Origin: Pseudomonadota bacterium | GTDB taxonomy: Bacteria > Pseudomonadota > Gammaproteobacteria > UBA11654 | NCBI GenBank assembly: GCA_029979325.1 | Contig: JAPOHS010000017.1 | Location: forward strand, 1-18,730 | Direction: 5' to 3' | DNA length: 18,730 nt | Shown: piece by piece, positions 8,442 to 16,432 of the stretch | How the letters are laid out: the number at the start of each line of letters is the position of its first letter | Numbering within the stretch: the first letter of the stretch is position 1 | The notes under the pieces: generated by a model | What the model was told of the DNA's origin: nothing | The model's input: the letters and a program-made list of their open reading frames with translations, nothing else | Database searches by the model: none | Program-made: the position numbers and the translations under genes

Positions 8442-9748
8442 TGACTATGAAGCTCAATATCATAAAATGGAATGACCTGACTGAAGATGAAAAAATAACA
8501 TCCATTCAGAGACCCAATCTCCAGAGTATAGAGGACCAAGATTCTACTATCATTGGGATTTTTAAGGATGTAGCAGCTGACGGTGATGAAGCTCTAAAAA
8601 GATTCACGAGTATTTACGATGAGGTCAAGATAGATGATTTTTTGATGAGTAATAAGGAGATTGAATCTGCATTTAATACGGTATCAAGAGAGTTAATTCA
8701 ATCGATTGAAAATGCAATTGAAAACGTAAAAAAATTCCATCAAGAAAACTTTCAAAGTGATTTAAATCCGATAGAAGTAAAACCCGGTGTAAATTGTCAA
8801 ATAATAAAAAGACCCATCGAAAAGGTAGGACTCTATATACCTGCAGGGAATAATCCACTCCCTTCCACCGCAATCATGCTTGGTGTCCCGTCTTCACTGG
8901 CTAGAAACAAGGAATCTGTGATTGTTTCACCACCAAATGATTCAGGTCTTGTCAATGATGCAGTCACGGTTGCAGCAAAGTTAAGTGGGATTGATAAGAT
9001 TTTCAAAGTGGGAGGCGCACAATCGATTGCAGCCTTGGCATTGGGAACAGAATCGATTCCCCAAGTGGATAAAATATTCGGCCCAGGAAACAGTTGGGTA
9101 ACCAGAGCGAAACAAATCATTTCCTCATTGAATCTTCCCGTTTCAATTGATATGCCTGCAGGACCGACTGAGGTAATGATCATTTCAGACGGCAATACCA
9201 ACCCAGAATTTATCGCCTATGATTTGCTTTCACAAGCTGAGCATGGAATTGATTCTCAGGTAATTTTAATTTCCCAGAATGATTCATTTCTCAAAGATGT
9301 TGCAATGGAGATCGATAGTGCAATGGCAAAAATCAGCACTCGTGAAATTGCAGAAGTATCAATGAGAAATTCCATGCTGATACTCACTGACAATATCGAA
9401 GAAGCATTGAATATCTCAAATGACTATGCGCCTGAGCACCTAATCATCAATTGTGATAATGCAGCAGATCTTCTTCCAAGAATAAACTCTGCAGGCTCTA
9501 TATTCCTTGGTGAGTGGAGCCCCGAATCAGCGGGAGACTATTGCAGTGGCACAAATCATGTTTTACCCACAGCAGGTTTTGCTAGATCCTATAGCGGTTT
9601 GTCTGTGGATAGCTTTTGTAAGTCAATATCTGTGCAAAGCTTATCCAAAGAGGGATTGGAATCAATTGGAGATGACATAATCAACCTAGCAATGGCTGAG
9701 GGACTTCAAGCGCATGCAAAAGCCGTAGAAGTGAGGATTAAGAAATGA
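8441..9748 (+). CDS. hisD: Histidinol dehydrogenase
   Basis: Catalyses the last two oxidations, L-histidinol to histidinal to histidine, with NAD+ and a Zn2+ ion. It has 435 residues from ATG 8441, matching the family (E. coli 434). Signatures: VGLYIPAGNNPLPSTAIM, FGPGNSWVTRAKQ, DMPAGPTEVMIIS, the zinc region SQAEHGIDSQ, NDYAPEHLII, and GDYCSGTNHVLPTAGFARSYSG. The frame is open further upstream to 8345, but those codons lie inside hisG and do not match the family. ATG 8447 is an alternative start. The stop overlaps hisC by 4 nt (ATGA). Confidence 0.97.
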   Translation: MTMKLNIIKWNDLTEDEKITSIQRPNLQSIEDQDSTIIGIFKDVAADGDEALKRFTSIYDEVKIDDFLMSNKEIESAFNTVSRELIQSIENAIENVKKFHQENFQSDLNPIEVKPGVNCQIIKRPIEKVGLYIPAGNNPLPSTAIMLGVPSSLARNKESVIVSPPNDSGLVNDAVTVAAKLSGIDKIFKVGGAQSIAALALGTESIPQVDKIFGPGNSWVTRAKQIISSLNLPVSIDMPAGPTEVMIISDGNTNPEFIAYDLLSQAEHGIDSQVILISQNDSFLKDVAMEIDSAMAKISTREIAEVSMRNSMLILTDNIEEALNISNDYAPEHLIINCDNAADLLPRINSAGSIFLGEWSPESAGDYCSGTNHVLPTAGFARSYSGLSVDSFCKSISVQSLSKEGLESIGDDIINLAMAEGLQAHAKAVEVRIKK

Positions 9749-10797
9749 AAATCAAAGACTTGATTCGTCCTGAGGTATTAAATTTAAGACCATATATCCC
9801 AGCCACCAAAGTTTTGGATAAAGTCAGATTGAATGCAAATGAAAGTCCATATTCCGTGACTCAGTCTGCATCTAAAGATTCATTGAATCTATACCCAGAT
9901 GCGAGACCCGATGAAATCAGAAACACGGTGGCAAGATACCTCGACATATCAAGTGATAATATAGTCATCACCAGAGGAAGCACAGAGGCCATTGACGTTG
10001 CGATCCGAACATTTTGCATTCCAAATAAGGATGGAATATTGGTATTTCCTCCTACATTTGAGATGTATAAATTTTACGCTGAAGTTCAGGGAATTGAGAT
10101 GCATACAATCCTCCTTGATCAAGACAATAATTATTCTCTGGATTTAAAGACCTTGGAAACATTTGATCCAAGTAAAGCCAAGCTGACATTTATTTGCTCT
10201 CCTTCAAATCCACTCGGACACAAGTTCAGCAAAGAATCCATTTATCGTGTATGCGAATATTTTTCAGATTCTGGTCTTGTAGTTCTGGACGGCGCATATG
10301 TTGAGTTTGACAGTGATGAAATCTATCAAGAGATTTTGTCTAAATTTGACAATGTTATTATTCTCAGAACTTTATCTAAGGCATTTGGCCTGGCTGGTGT
10401 GAGATGTGGAGCTTTAATCTCTAGCAATGAAATTTGTCAATATATTGAGAGAGTGATACCACCCTACTCGTTCAGCACCCCTGCTGTGAATGCGGTCATT
10501 GAAAGTCTTTCTGAAGAAGGGATTAAGATATCAAAAAGAAACATAGAAACGATCATTGAAGACAGAAAATGGCTCGAGAAAGAATTGGAGTCACTGGATG
10601 AAGTCATAGAGGTTTTCCCATCATATACAAACTTTCTACTTGTTAAAGTCAACGATGCCAAAGCATTTTGTAAAAAGTCTCAAGATTTAGGATTTTTATT
10701 AAGAGACGTCAGCTATCAACCATTGCTTGAAAGTTGTGTAAGAATCACTGTCGGTACGACTGAACAAAATCAAAAATTAATTAGGGGACTAAAATAA
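9745..10797 (+). CDS. hisC: Histidinol-phosphate aminotransferase
   Basis: PLP fold type I enzyme converting imidazole-acetol phosphate to histidinol phosphate with glutamate. It has 350 residues. VRLNANESPY near the N-terminus, SRGSTEAID-like ITRGSTEAIDVAIR, SPSNPLGH, and the Schiff-base lysine 212 in RTLSKAFGLAGVRCG are all present. The C-terminal RITVGTTEQNQKLI carries the substrate Arg. Overall it resembles enterobacterial HisC. One oddity: the usual D-E-A-Y motif reads D-G-A-Y in VVLDGAYVEF; the PLP-ring Asp and the Tyr are kept, so activity is expected. The start overlaps hisD (ATGA) and the stop overlaps hisB (TAATG). Confidence 0.96.
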   Translation: MKIKDLIRPEVLNLRPYIPATKVLDKVRLNANESPYSVTQSASKDSLNLYPDARPDEIRNTVARYLDISSDNIVITRGSTEAIDVAIRTFCIPNKDGILVFPPTFEMYKFYAEVQGIEMHTILLDQDNNYSLDLKTLETFDPSKAKLTFICSPSNPLGHKFSKESIYRVCEYFSDSGLVVLDGAYVEFDSDEIYQEILSKFDNVIILRTLSKAFGLAGVRCGALISSNEICQYIERVIPPYSFSTPAVNAVIESLSEEGIKISKRNIETIIEDRKWLEKELESLDEVIEVFPSYTNFLLVKVNDAKAFCKKSQDLGFLLRDVSYQPLLESCVRITVGTTEQNQKLIRGLK

Positions 10798-11876
10798 TGA
10801 ATGAACTGCCTTTAAAAGTTCTCTTTATCGATAGAGATGGAACGATTATTTATGAGCCAGATGATTTTCAAGTTGATGATTTGAAAAAAGTAAAGTTTGT
10901 ACCCAATGTCATTCGTGTACTCAATGAATTAAGCAATGAAGGGTATGAGCTGGTCATGGTTAGCAATCAAGATGGGTTGGGAACTGAATCATTTCCAGAA
11001 GAGCAATTCGAGTTATGTCAGAATTTTATGCTCAATACCCTATATTCCGAAGGAGTGATTTTCAGAGAAATATTTATTTGCCCACATTTTGAGACTGACA
11101 ACTGTGACTGCAGAAAACCTAAGATTGGTCTGTTATCAGAGTTTTTAACACACAACAATATTGATACATCAAGATCATATGTCATTGGAGATCGAGACAC
11201 CGATATAGAGCTGGCTAATAAGATTAAACTTCCTGGAATAAAAATTGATCCACACAATGAGGATGCTTGGATAAAAATAAAAGAAGACATCCTAAGTTCT
11301 GATAGCAAAGCGACCGTCACCAGAAAAACCAATGAGACCAGCATTACATCAAATGTAGACCTCTCATCGGATCGTGTAATTGATATAAAAACAGGCATTG
11401 GCTTTTATGATCACATGTTGGAGCAACTCGCTAAACATTCAGGTATTTCTGTTCAAATAAAGTGTGAAGGCGACCTACACATAGATGAACATCATACCGT
11501 TGAAGATGTGGCAATCACACTAGGAGACGCACTTAGGCGTGCATTGAGTTCGAAGGCAGGAATAGAAAGATATGGATTTACACTCCCGATGGATGATGCC
11601 CTGTGTACGGTTTCAATGGATTTATCAGGAAGACCATATTTTAAATTCGACGGAGAATTCAAGAGAGAGATTATTGGTGAGTTACCAACGGAACTCATTG
11701 CTCATTTTTTCTATACACTCAGTCAAAACTTAAAAGCAAATATTCATATCAGTGTGACTGGAGACGATGATCACCATAAAGCAGAATCGTGTTTTAAGTG
11801 CTTTGGAAGAGCTTTTTCGCAAGCAATAAAGAAATCCTCAAAATCTGGCGTGCCATCAACCAAGGGCTCACTTTAA
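10797..11876 (+). CDS. hisB: Bifunctional histidinol-phosphatase / imidazoleglycerol-phosphate dehydratase
   Basis: A fused protein of 359 residues for two non-consecutive steps of the pathway. The N-terminal HAD phosphatase domain (about 1-165) shows the nucleophile motif FIDRDGTI (Asp12, Asp14), VSNQDGLG, the zinc cluster CPHFETDNCDCRKP, and IGDRDTDIELA. The dehydratase domain (about 168-359) shows IGFYDHMLEQLAKHSG, DEHHTVEDVAITLGDALRRAL and DDDHHKAESCFKCFGRA, giving the His/Glu ligands of the two Mn2+ ions. Fused HisB is typical of enterobacteria and a few other groups; many gammaproteobacteria such as pseudomonads have separate enzymes. It overlaps hisC by 1 nt; hisH starts 2 nt after its stop. 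Confidence 0.97.
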   Translation: MNELPLKVLFIDRDGTIIYEPDDFQVDDLKKVKFVPNVIRVLNELSNEGYELVMVSNQDGLGTESFPEEQFELCQNFMLNTLYSEGVIFREIFICPHFETDNCDCRKPKIGLLSEFLTHNNIDTSRSYVIGDRDTDIELANKIKLPGIKIDPHNEDAWIKIKEDILSSDSKATVTRKTNETSITSNVDLSSDRVIDIKTGIGFYDHMLEQLAKHSGISVQIKCEGDLHIDEHHTVEDVAITLGDALRRALSSKAGIERYGFTLPMDDALCTVSMDLSGRPYFKFDGEFKREIIGELPTELIAHFFYTLSQNLKANIHISVTGDDDHHKAESCFKCFGRAFSQAIKKSSKSGVPSTKGSL

Positions 11877-11878
11877 TC

Positions 11879-12475
11879 GTGAAAAATAAAGTTGCCATCA
11901 TTGATTCAATTGGTTCCAACATGGCTTCTTTGATATTTGCATTAAAGAGGATTGATCTAAATGTTAAAGTCACAAGTGACATCGCATCGATAAAACAAGC
12001 CAGTCACATCATCTTACCTGGGGTTGGGGCTGCAAAGAATGCGATGATGCGATTGAGACAGAAAGATTTGATAAATGAAATATCAAATTTATCACAGCCC
12101 ACTCTGGGCATCTGTTTGGGCATGCAATTATTTATGGATGCGTCATCGGAAGACGATACAGAATGTTTGGGAATCATTGCTAATTCATGCAGACCTTTTG
12201 AAAATCAAAAAGATTACCCAGTGCCACATATGGGGTGGAATAAAGTTCATTTTAATACTGATTCAAAACTAACAAAGAATCTCAATGATGGAGAATATTA
12301 TTATTTTGTTCACTCATATTACGTTCCAATCTGCGATGAAACGATTGGCGTTTCAAGATATCCAATTGATTTTTCTGCTGTGATCGAAAGAAATAACTTT
12401 TATGGCACGCAGTTTCATCCTGAGAAATCTGGCATACCAGGTGAAAAAATATTAGAGAACTTTGTAAATTTATGA
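11879..12475 (+). CDS. hisH: Imidazole glycerol phosphate synthase, glutaminase subunit
   Basis: Class I glutamine amidotransferase that releases ammonia for HisF. I chose GTG 11879, which gives 198 residues beginning VKNKVAIIDSIGSNMAS, in line with HisH. The frame is open back to 11798, but that part is inside hisB and matches nothing. The catalytic triad is visible: Cys79 in LGICLGMQLF, His180 and Glu182 in GTQFHPEKSG. The oxyanion region GVGAAKNAM is also present. The stop TGA overlaps the hisA start (ATGA). Subunit pairing with the HisF downstream is expected. Confidence 0.95.
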   Translation: MKNKVAIIDSIGSNMASLIFALKRIDLNVKVTSDIASIKQASHIILPGVGAAKNAMMRLRQKDLINEISNLSQPTLGICLGMQLFMDASSEDDTECLGIIANSCRPFENQKDYPVPHMGWNKVHFNTDSKLTKNLNDGEYYYFVHSYYVPICDETIGVSRYPIDFSAVIERNNFYGTQFHPEKSGIPGEKILENFVNL

Positions 12476-13215
12476 GCATGAACTTAATACCAGCCATTGA
12501 TTTACTTGACCAGAAATGTGTCAGGCTGCTTAAAGGTGATTTTGATCAGGTAACTTTTTATGAAAAAGATCCACTACAATTAGCCACCCATTATGAATCT
12601 CTCGGTTGCAAACATTTACACTTGGTCGATTTGAACGGAACAAGAGACGGAGTCAGCAAAAACAAGTCAATCATTGATTCAATCATTTCCCAAACAAATC
12701 TCAAGGTTCAAATGGGCGGAGGAATTCGATCGCTAGAATCAATAAATTACTGGCTGAATTCGAATTTAAATAAAGTTGTAATTGGAAGTTATGCCATTGA
12801 AGAGACTGAACATTTTATTTCATCGCTTAGTCCTGGAATGCGTTCTAAAATAATTATTGCATTGGACGTTCTGATTCGTGATGGTGAGCCTTCCATCCGT
12901 ATACATGGTTGGCAGAAGGATTCAAAAATGAGTCTCATACCAACCATGAGCTTATTTATAGACAATGGATTTAGAGATTTCTTAATCACTGATATCAGTA
13001 AGGATGGAACGCTTCAAGGACCAAACATCGATCTATATGATGAAATCAATACTCAATTCAATCAGATTAATATCATTGCTTCTGGTGGAGTCAGCATCTT
13101 CGATGATCTCATTAAATTGGATAAAATATCACTGTCATCAGTGGTGGTTGGGAAATCGTTGCTTGAAAATAAAATAACGGAACAAGAGGTAGTGCAATTC
13201 TTACAAAGAGGATAA
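12472..13215 (+). CDS. hisA: Phosphoribosylformimino-5-aminoimidazole carboxamide ribotide isomerase
   Basis: TIM-barrel isomerase that opens the ribose ring of ProFAR by an Amadori rearrangement. It has 247 residues from ATG 12472; ATG 12478 is equally possible and would give the shorter N-terminus [10 protein letters not shown]. The two catalytic aspartates are Asp10 (IPAIDLLD) and Asp132 ([10 protein letters not shown]). Phosphate-binding segments [10 protein letters not shown] and [11 protein letters not shown], plus [10 protein letters not shown], follow the HisA pattern. Its last 19 nt overlap the proposed hisF start, including a ribosome site for hisF. Confidence 0.95.
   Translation: MSMNLIPAIDLLDQKCVRLLKGDFDQVTFYEKDPLQLATHYESLGCKHLHLVDLNGTRDGVSKNKSIIDSIISQTNLKVQMGGGIRSLESINYWLNSNLNKVVIGSYAIEETEHFISSLSPGMRSKIIIALDVLIRDGEPSIRIHGWQKDSKMSLIPTMSLFIDNGFRDFLITDISKDGTLQGPNIDLYDEINTQFNQINIIASGGVSIFDDLIKLDKISLSSVVVGKSLLENKITEQEVVQFLQRG
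13184..13190 (+). promoter_or_regulatory. Shine-Dalgarno site deciding the hisF start
   Basis: AAGAGGT ends hisA's coding region. Its AGAGG core lies 7 nt before ATT 13197, the ideal distance for ribosome binding. There is no canonical start codon at a suitable distance in the hisF frame, so this site supports an AUU start. Confidence 0.7.
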
Positions 13216-13964
13216 TTCCATGCTTGGACGTAAAGGACGGCCAAGTGGTCAAAGGTGTCCAATTCAGGAACCATAAAGTTGTAGGAGATATATTACAATT
13301 AGCACAGAGGTACTCAAGCGAGGGGGCTGATGAGCTTGTTTTTTACGACATCACTGCAAGTCCCGAAGGCAGGTCTGTCGATAGGTCATGGGTGAATCGC
13401 GTCGCTGAGAAGATTAATATTCCGTTTTGTGTGGCAGGAGGAATCAGATCCATCAGAGATGCAGAAGAAGTTTTAAATTATGGAGCAGATAAAATATCGA
13501 TCAATACACCTGCTATAAACAATCCAGATCTAATCGATGAACTGGCTAGAAGGTTTGGCACTCAATGCATCGTGATCGGGATTGATAGTTTTCAAGATGA
13601 AAATAACTACAAAGTTTTTAGCAATACCGGTGATCCAAGCAAAACAAGTGAAACTGGTCGATTCGTCAATGATTGGATTAAAGAAGTTCAAGAAAGAGGA
13701 GCTGGTGAAATTGTTTTAAATTGCATGAATCAAGACGGCGTAAGACATGGTTACGACATTGAACAATTGAAAAAGATGAGATTGATTACACACATTCCCT
13801 TGATTGCATCAGGGGGTGCAGGAGAAATGAATCATTTTAAGGACGTTTTTCATATATCAGATGTGAGCGGAGCACTAGCAGCCTCTGTTTTTCATAAAAG
13901 CATTCTGAAAATTTATGAGTTAAAGAAATATTTAAAAGAGAACGACATAGAGGTTAGATTATGA
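13197..13964 (+). CDS. hisF: Imidazole glycerol phosphate synthase, cyclase subunit (AUU start)
   Basis: TIM-barrel cyclase that uses ammonia from HisH to form imidazole glycerol phosphate and AICAR. From ATT 13197 it has 255 residues starting (M)[14 protein letters not shown], the standard HisF N-terminus. The catalytic aspartates then fall exactly on the classical numbers, Asp11 (CLDVKDG) and Asp130 (IGIDSF). Other motifs are [38 protein letters not shown] and ASGGAGEM. Between the in-frame stop at 13170 and codon 10 there is no ATG, GTG, TTG or CTG. The next one, TTG 13224, would remove the first barrel strand. A Shine-Dalgarno site at 13184-13190 fits ATT. It overlaps hisA by 19 nt and hisE by 4 nt. 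Confidence 0.93.
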   Translation: MLTKRIIPCLDVKDGQVVKGVQFRNHKVVGDILQLAQRYSSEGADELVFYDITASPEGRSVDRSWVNRVAEKINIPFCVAGGIRSIRDAEEVLNYGADKISINTPAINNPDLIDELARRFGTQCIVIGIDSFQDENNYKVFSNTGDPSKTSETGRFVNDWIKEVQERGAGEIVLNCMNQDGVRHGYDIEQLKKMRLITHIPLIASGGAGEMNHFKDVFHISDVSGALAASVFHKSILKIYELKKYLKENDIEVRL

Positions 13965-14269
13965 CGGCTAAAGAGAGAAACTTTATTGATGAGTTAGAGA
14001 GAGTAATCAAAGATAGAGCAGAATCCACTGATTCTAATAAGAGCTATACTCGAGATCTTTTGGCATCTGGTAGAGATAAAATCGCTAAAAAAGTAATTGA
14101 AGAAAGCGGAGAGCTGGCTGTGGCATACTTAAACAATGAGGTAAATAAAGATGAAATCATTTGGGAAAGTGCCGATCTTCTTTATCACATGATGGTTTTG
14201 CTTCATTCAGTAGATGTATCAATGAACGATGTTTCAATTGAGCTTAAAAAAAGAAATAAGTCAAAATAA
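13961..14269 (+). CDS. hisE: Phosphoribosyl-ATP pyrophosphatase, stand-alone
   Basis: Second step of the pathway: hydrolyses phosphoribosyl-ATP to phosphoribosyl-AMP and pyrophosphate. It is an all-alpha MazG-like protein of 102 residues with [21 protein letters not shown] and the acidic metal motif EESGEL followed by [13 protein letters not shown]. In many gammaproteobacteria this domain is fused behind HisI (phosphoribosyl-AMP cyclohydrolase). Here no HisI domain is present, and because the ATG overlaps the hisF stop (ATGA) there is no room for one. The next gene starts 3 nt after its stop. Confidence 0.93.
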   Translation: MTAKERNFIDELERVIKDRAESTDSNKSYTRDLLASGRDKIAKKVIEESGELAVAYLNNEVNKDEIIWESADLLYHMMVLLHSVDVSMNDVSIELKKRNKSK

Positions 14270-14272
14270 ATA

Positions 14273-15025
14273 ATGGTCAGTAATTCTCAAATTGAAACTT
14301 TTAATAAGAAAGGATTTCTAGTCATAAATTTTTTTCATTCAGATATTATGAAAAAAATACTTGATGAAGTGAATCGCCTAGATGTTTTGGATCCAATAGA
14401 AAACGGACCAATGAAATACTATGAGAAGTCCCAGATAGATAAAGATGAAATGCTTCTGATCAGAATTGAAAAGTTTATTGAAACCAGCCCTGTATTGAAA
14501 TCTGTAGTCTATGATCAGGCAATGATAGAAATCATTTCTACCCTACTCGCAGACCACCCCACTCTTCTCAAAGAAAAAATTAATTACAAGCCACATGGAT
14601 CACCGCCTGATCATTTACATCAGGATTCTCAGGCAGGATGGGATAAATATGGCTCAGAGTTTATTTCAGCCTTAATTGCTGTGGAAGATAGCAATACAAC
14701 AAACGCATGTGTTGAATTTGATGTCTCTGGACAGTACATAGATAAACTAGCAGGCCCATTATGGGAGCCATTGAATCCAGATTATTTGGAAGACCTTGAT
14801 TTGCAGCCTATTGAAACAAAGAGCGGTGATATTATTCTCTTTAACAGTTATGTCCCTCATGGATCTGATGGGAATAAGTCAGCTGATAGAAGATGCAATA
14901 TTTACATCACATATAATAGAAAGACGGATGGAGATCATAGAGAGCAATATTTTAGTGAAAAAAGGAAAAGCTACCCGCCCAATAATGAAAGAGATCCTGA
15001 TAAAGACTATTCATTCAAGGTTTAG
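14273..15025 (+). CDS. PhyH-family Fe(II)/2-oxoglutarate dioxygenase, substrate unknown
   Basis: A 250-residue protein with the facial triad of the phytanoyl-CoA dioxygenase family: His116 and Asp118 (HLHQDSQAGW), distal His196 (SYVPHGSDGN), and an Arg at 206/207 able to hold 2-oxoglutarate. Family members hydroxylate small molecules. The tail around YNRKTDGDHREQYFSEKRKSY recalls PhyH relatives that act on small polar substrates, such as 2-aminoethylphosphonate dioxygenase, but I would not assign a substrate from this. ATG 14273 lies 3 nt after hisE, so it is probably co-transcribed with the his genes. Its stop codon overlaps the stop of the opposing flavoprotein gene. No signal peptide is seen; a cytoplasmic enzyme is likely. 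Confidence 0.75.
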   Translation: MVSNSQIETFNKKGFLVINFFHSDIMKKILDEVNRLDVLDPIENGPMKYYEKSQIDKDEMLLIRIEKFIETSPVLKSVVYDQAMIEIISTLLADHPTLLKEKINYKPHGSPPDHLHQDSQAGWDKYGSEFISALIAVEDSNTTNACVEFDVSGQYIDKLAGPLWEPLNPDYLEDLDLQPIETKSGDIILFNSYVPHGSDGNKSADRRCNIYITYNRKTDGDHREQYFSEKRKSYPPNNERDPDKDYSFKV

Positions 15026-16425
15026 ATATCGATCAATTTGTCAGGGTTCATGATATTTTTTGGATCCAATGTTTTTTTAATCTTTTTCATTAAATCTACT
15101 TTTGTCGGATCAGAAAACTTGATCAAATCATCTTTCAGCTTAGATCCAATACCATGCTCAGCACTGAAAGAGCCACCAAGTAATTCAGTATTTTCATGAA
15201 CGACAGAATTGATTTCTTTTGCAAACCTCATGAAATCGTCTCCATTCATGTCTTCAGGCTGTTTTTTTGTAAAATGAAGGTTTCCATCACCAAGATGACC
15301 GAATGTATACACAATAGATTTTCCAGCAACTTTTTCCATCGCTGGGATTGTTGTCTCTAGAAATTCAGGAATTTTCTTAATGGGCAGTGAAATATCATGA
15401 TGCACACCTCTTCCTGACAATTTCTCTGCTTCAGAGATGCTGTGCCTGACAAGCCAAAAATCGTTTCTTTCTTTTTCATTTTTAGCTATTAATGCATTCG
15501 TAATAAGGTCTTCTGATAATTGTCTTTCGAGGAATTCTGATAAAGATTCCTCACTGTGATTGATGACCTCAAAAATGACCTGCCATGAATCTTCATGCCC
15601 TAATGGCAGCTTTATGTGACTCATTAAATCATTTATTGCAACTAAACATGACTGACTGATGAACTCGAAAGCAGTGACATTGTCTCCAAATCTTTTTTTT
15701 GTTTCCTTAAGAAGATTGATTGCATCACTAACATTCTTTAATGAAACCATTGATGAGATCTCTTTTTTGGGACTGGATGAGAGCCTCAAACTCACTTTTG
15801 TTATAACACCCAAGGTGCCCTCTGCGCCGATAAAAAGTTGCTTTAAGTCATACCCGGTATTGTTCTTTCTCAGTGATTTTAAATCAGTAAATATTGATCC
15901 ATCAGGCAGAACAGCTTCAATGCCCATCACTTGATCTCTCGCCATACCATACTTAAGCACATTAACCCCCCCAGCATTTGTGGAAACATTTCCACCGATC
16001 TGGCATGTGCCCTCTGCGCTTAAACTCAATGGAAACAGAAGACCATGATCTTCAGCAGTATTTTGAATGTTCTGAAGAATACAGCCGCTCTCGACAATGA
16101 TCGACTGATTGAATGAATCAACTTCTAACACTTTATTCATTTTTGAAGTATTGATTACAATTTCGAGTCTTTCATTTGATGAGTTTGGAACATTGGCTCC
16201 ACATAAGCTCGTATTACCTCCTTGGCTGACAATTTTTATGTCATTTTGATGACAGTAACGGACAATCTTTTGAACATCATCAGTATTTTCTGGAAACAGA
16301 ATCAGAGGTGTCGATCCTTTAATTTGTCCTCTCCAATCCTCTAAAAATGGATGGATTTCTTCTTCACGATCAAGAGCATTTGGATCACCCACTATCTGTT
16401 TAAGGTTATCTATGTGTTTTGTCAT
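15022..16425 (-). CDS. FAD-linked D-2-hydroxyacid dehydrogenase, D-2-hydroxyglutarate dehydrogenase-like
   Basis: A GlcD/D-lactate dehydrogenase-type flavoprotein of 467 residues. The FAD-binding PCMH domain spans about 40-220, with IVSQGGNTSLCGANVP, the SAEGTCQIGGNVSTNAGG loop, and LFIGAEGTLGVITKVSL. The C-terminal cap carries FGHLGDGNLHF, whose histidines bind metal in D2HGDH-type enzymes, and FSAEHGIGSKL. The family oxidises D-2-hydroxyglutarate or D-lactate to the keto acid, passing electrons to an acceptor. D-2-hydroxyglutarate is the better guess from length and motifs. I chose ATG at 16423-16425 (MTKHIDNLKQ); the frame is open 18 codons further, but those overlap the upstream gene and do not fit the family. 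It begins 7 nt after the AI-2E gene's stop, suggesting one transcript. Confidence 0.85.
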   Translation of the reverse strand: MTKHIDNLKQIVGDPNALDREEEIHPFLEDWRGQIKGSTPLILFPENTDDVQKIVRYCHQNDIKIVSQGGNTSLCGANVPNSSNERLEIVINTSKMNKVLEVDSFNQSIIVESGCILQNIQNTAEDHGLLFPLSLSAEGTCQIGGNVSTNAGGVNVLKYGMARDQVMGIEAVLPDGSIFTDLKSLRKNNTGYDLKQLFIGAEGTLGVITKVSLRLSSSPKKEISSMVSLKNVSDAINLLKETKKRFGDNVTAFEFISQSCLVAINDLMSHIKLPLGHEDSWQVIFEVINHSEESLSEFLERQLSEDLITNALIAKNEKERNDFWLVRHSISEAEKLSGRGVHHDISLPIKKIPEFLETTIPAMEKVAGKSIVYTFGHLGDGNLHFTKKQPEDMNGDDFMRFAKEINSVVHENTELLGGSFSAEHGIGSKLKDDLIKFSDPTKVDLMKKIKKTLDPKNIMNPDKLIDI

Positions 16426-16432
16426 ATGAGAG

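Noticed and set aside
9745..10797. HisC inactivated by D-E-A-Y changed to D-G-A-Y
   Set aside because: The catalytic lysine, PLP Asp and Tyr, and the C-terminal Arg motif are intact, so the change is best read as neutral variation.
11798..11878. Extended hisH beginning inside hisB
   Set aside because: The extra 27 codons are the hisB end read in another frame; GTG 11879 gives the normal HisH N-terminus.
13224..13964. hisF starting at TTG 13224
   Set aside because: It would lose KRIIPCL, the first barrel strand that positions Asp11, and no ribosome site lies upstream at a proper distance.
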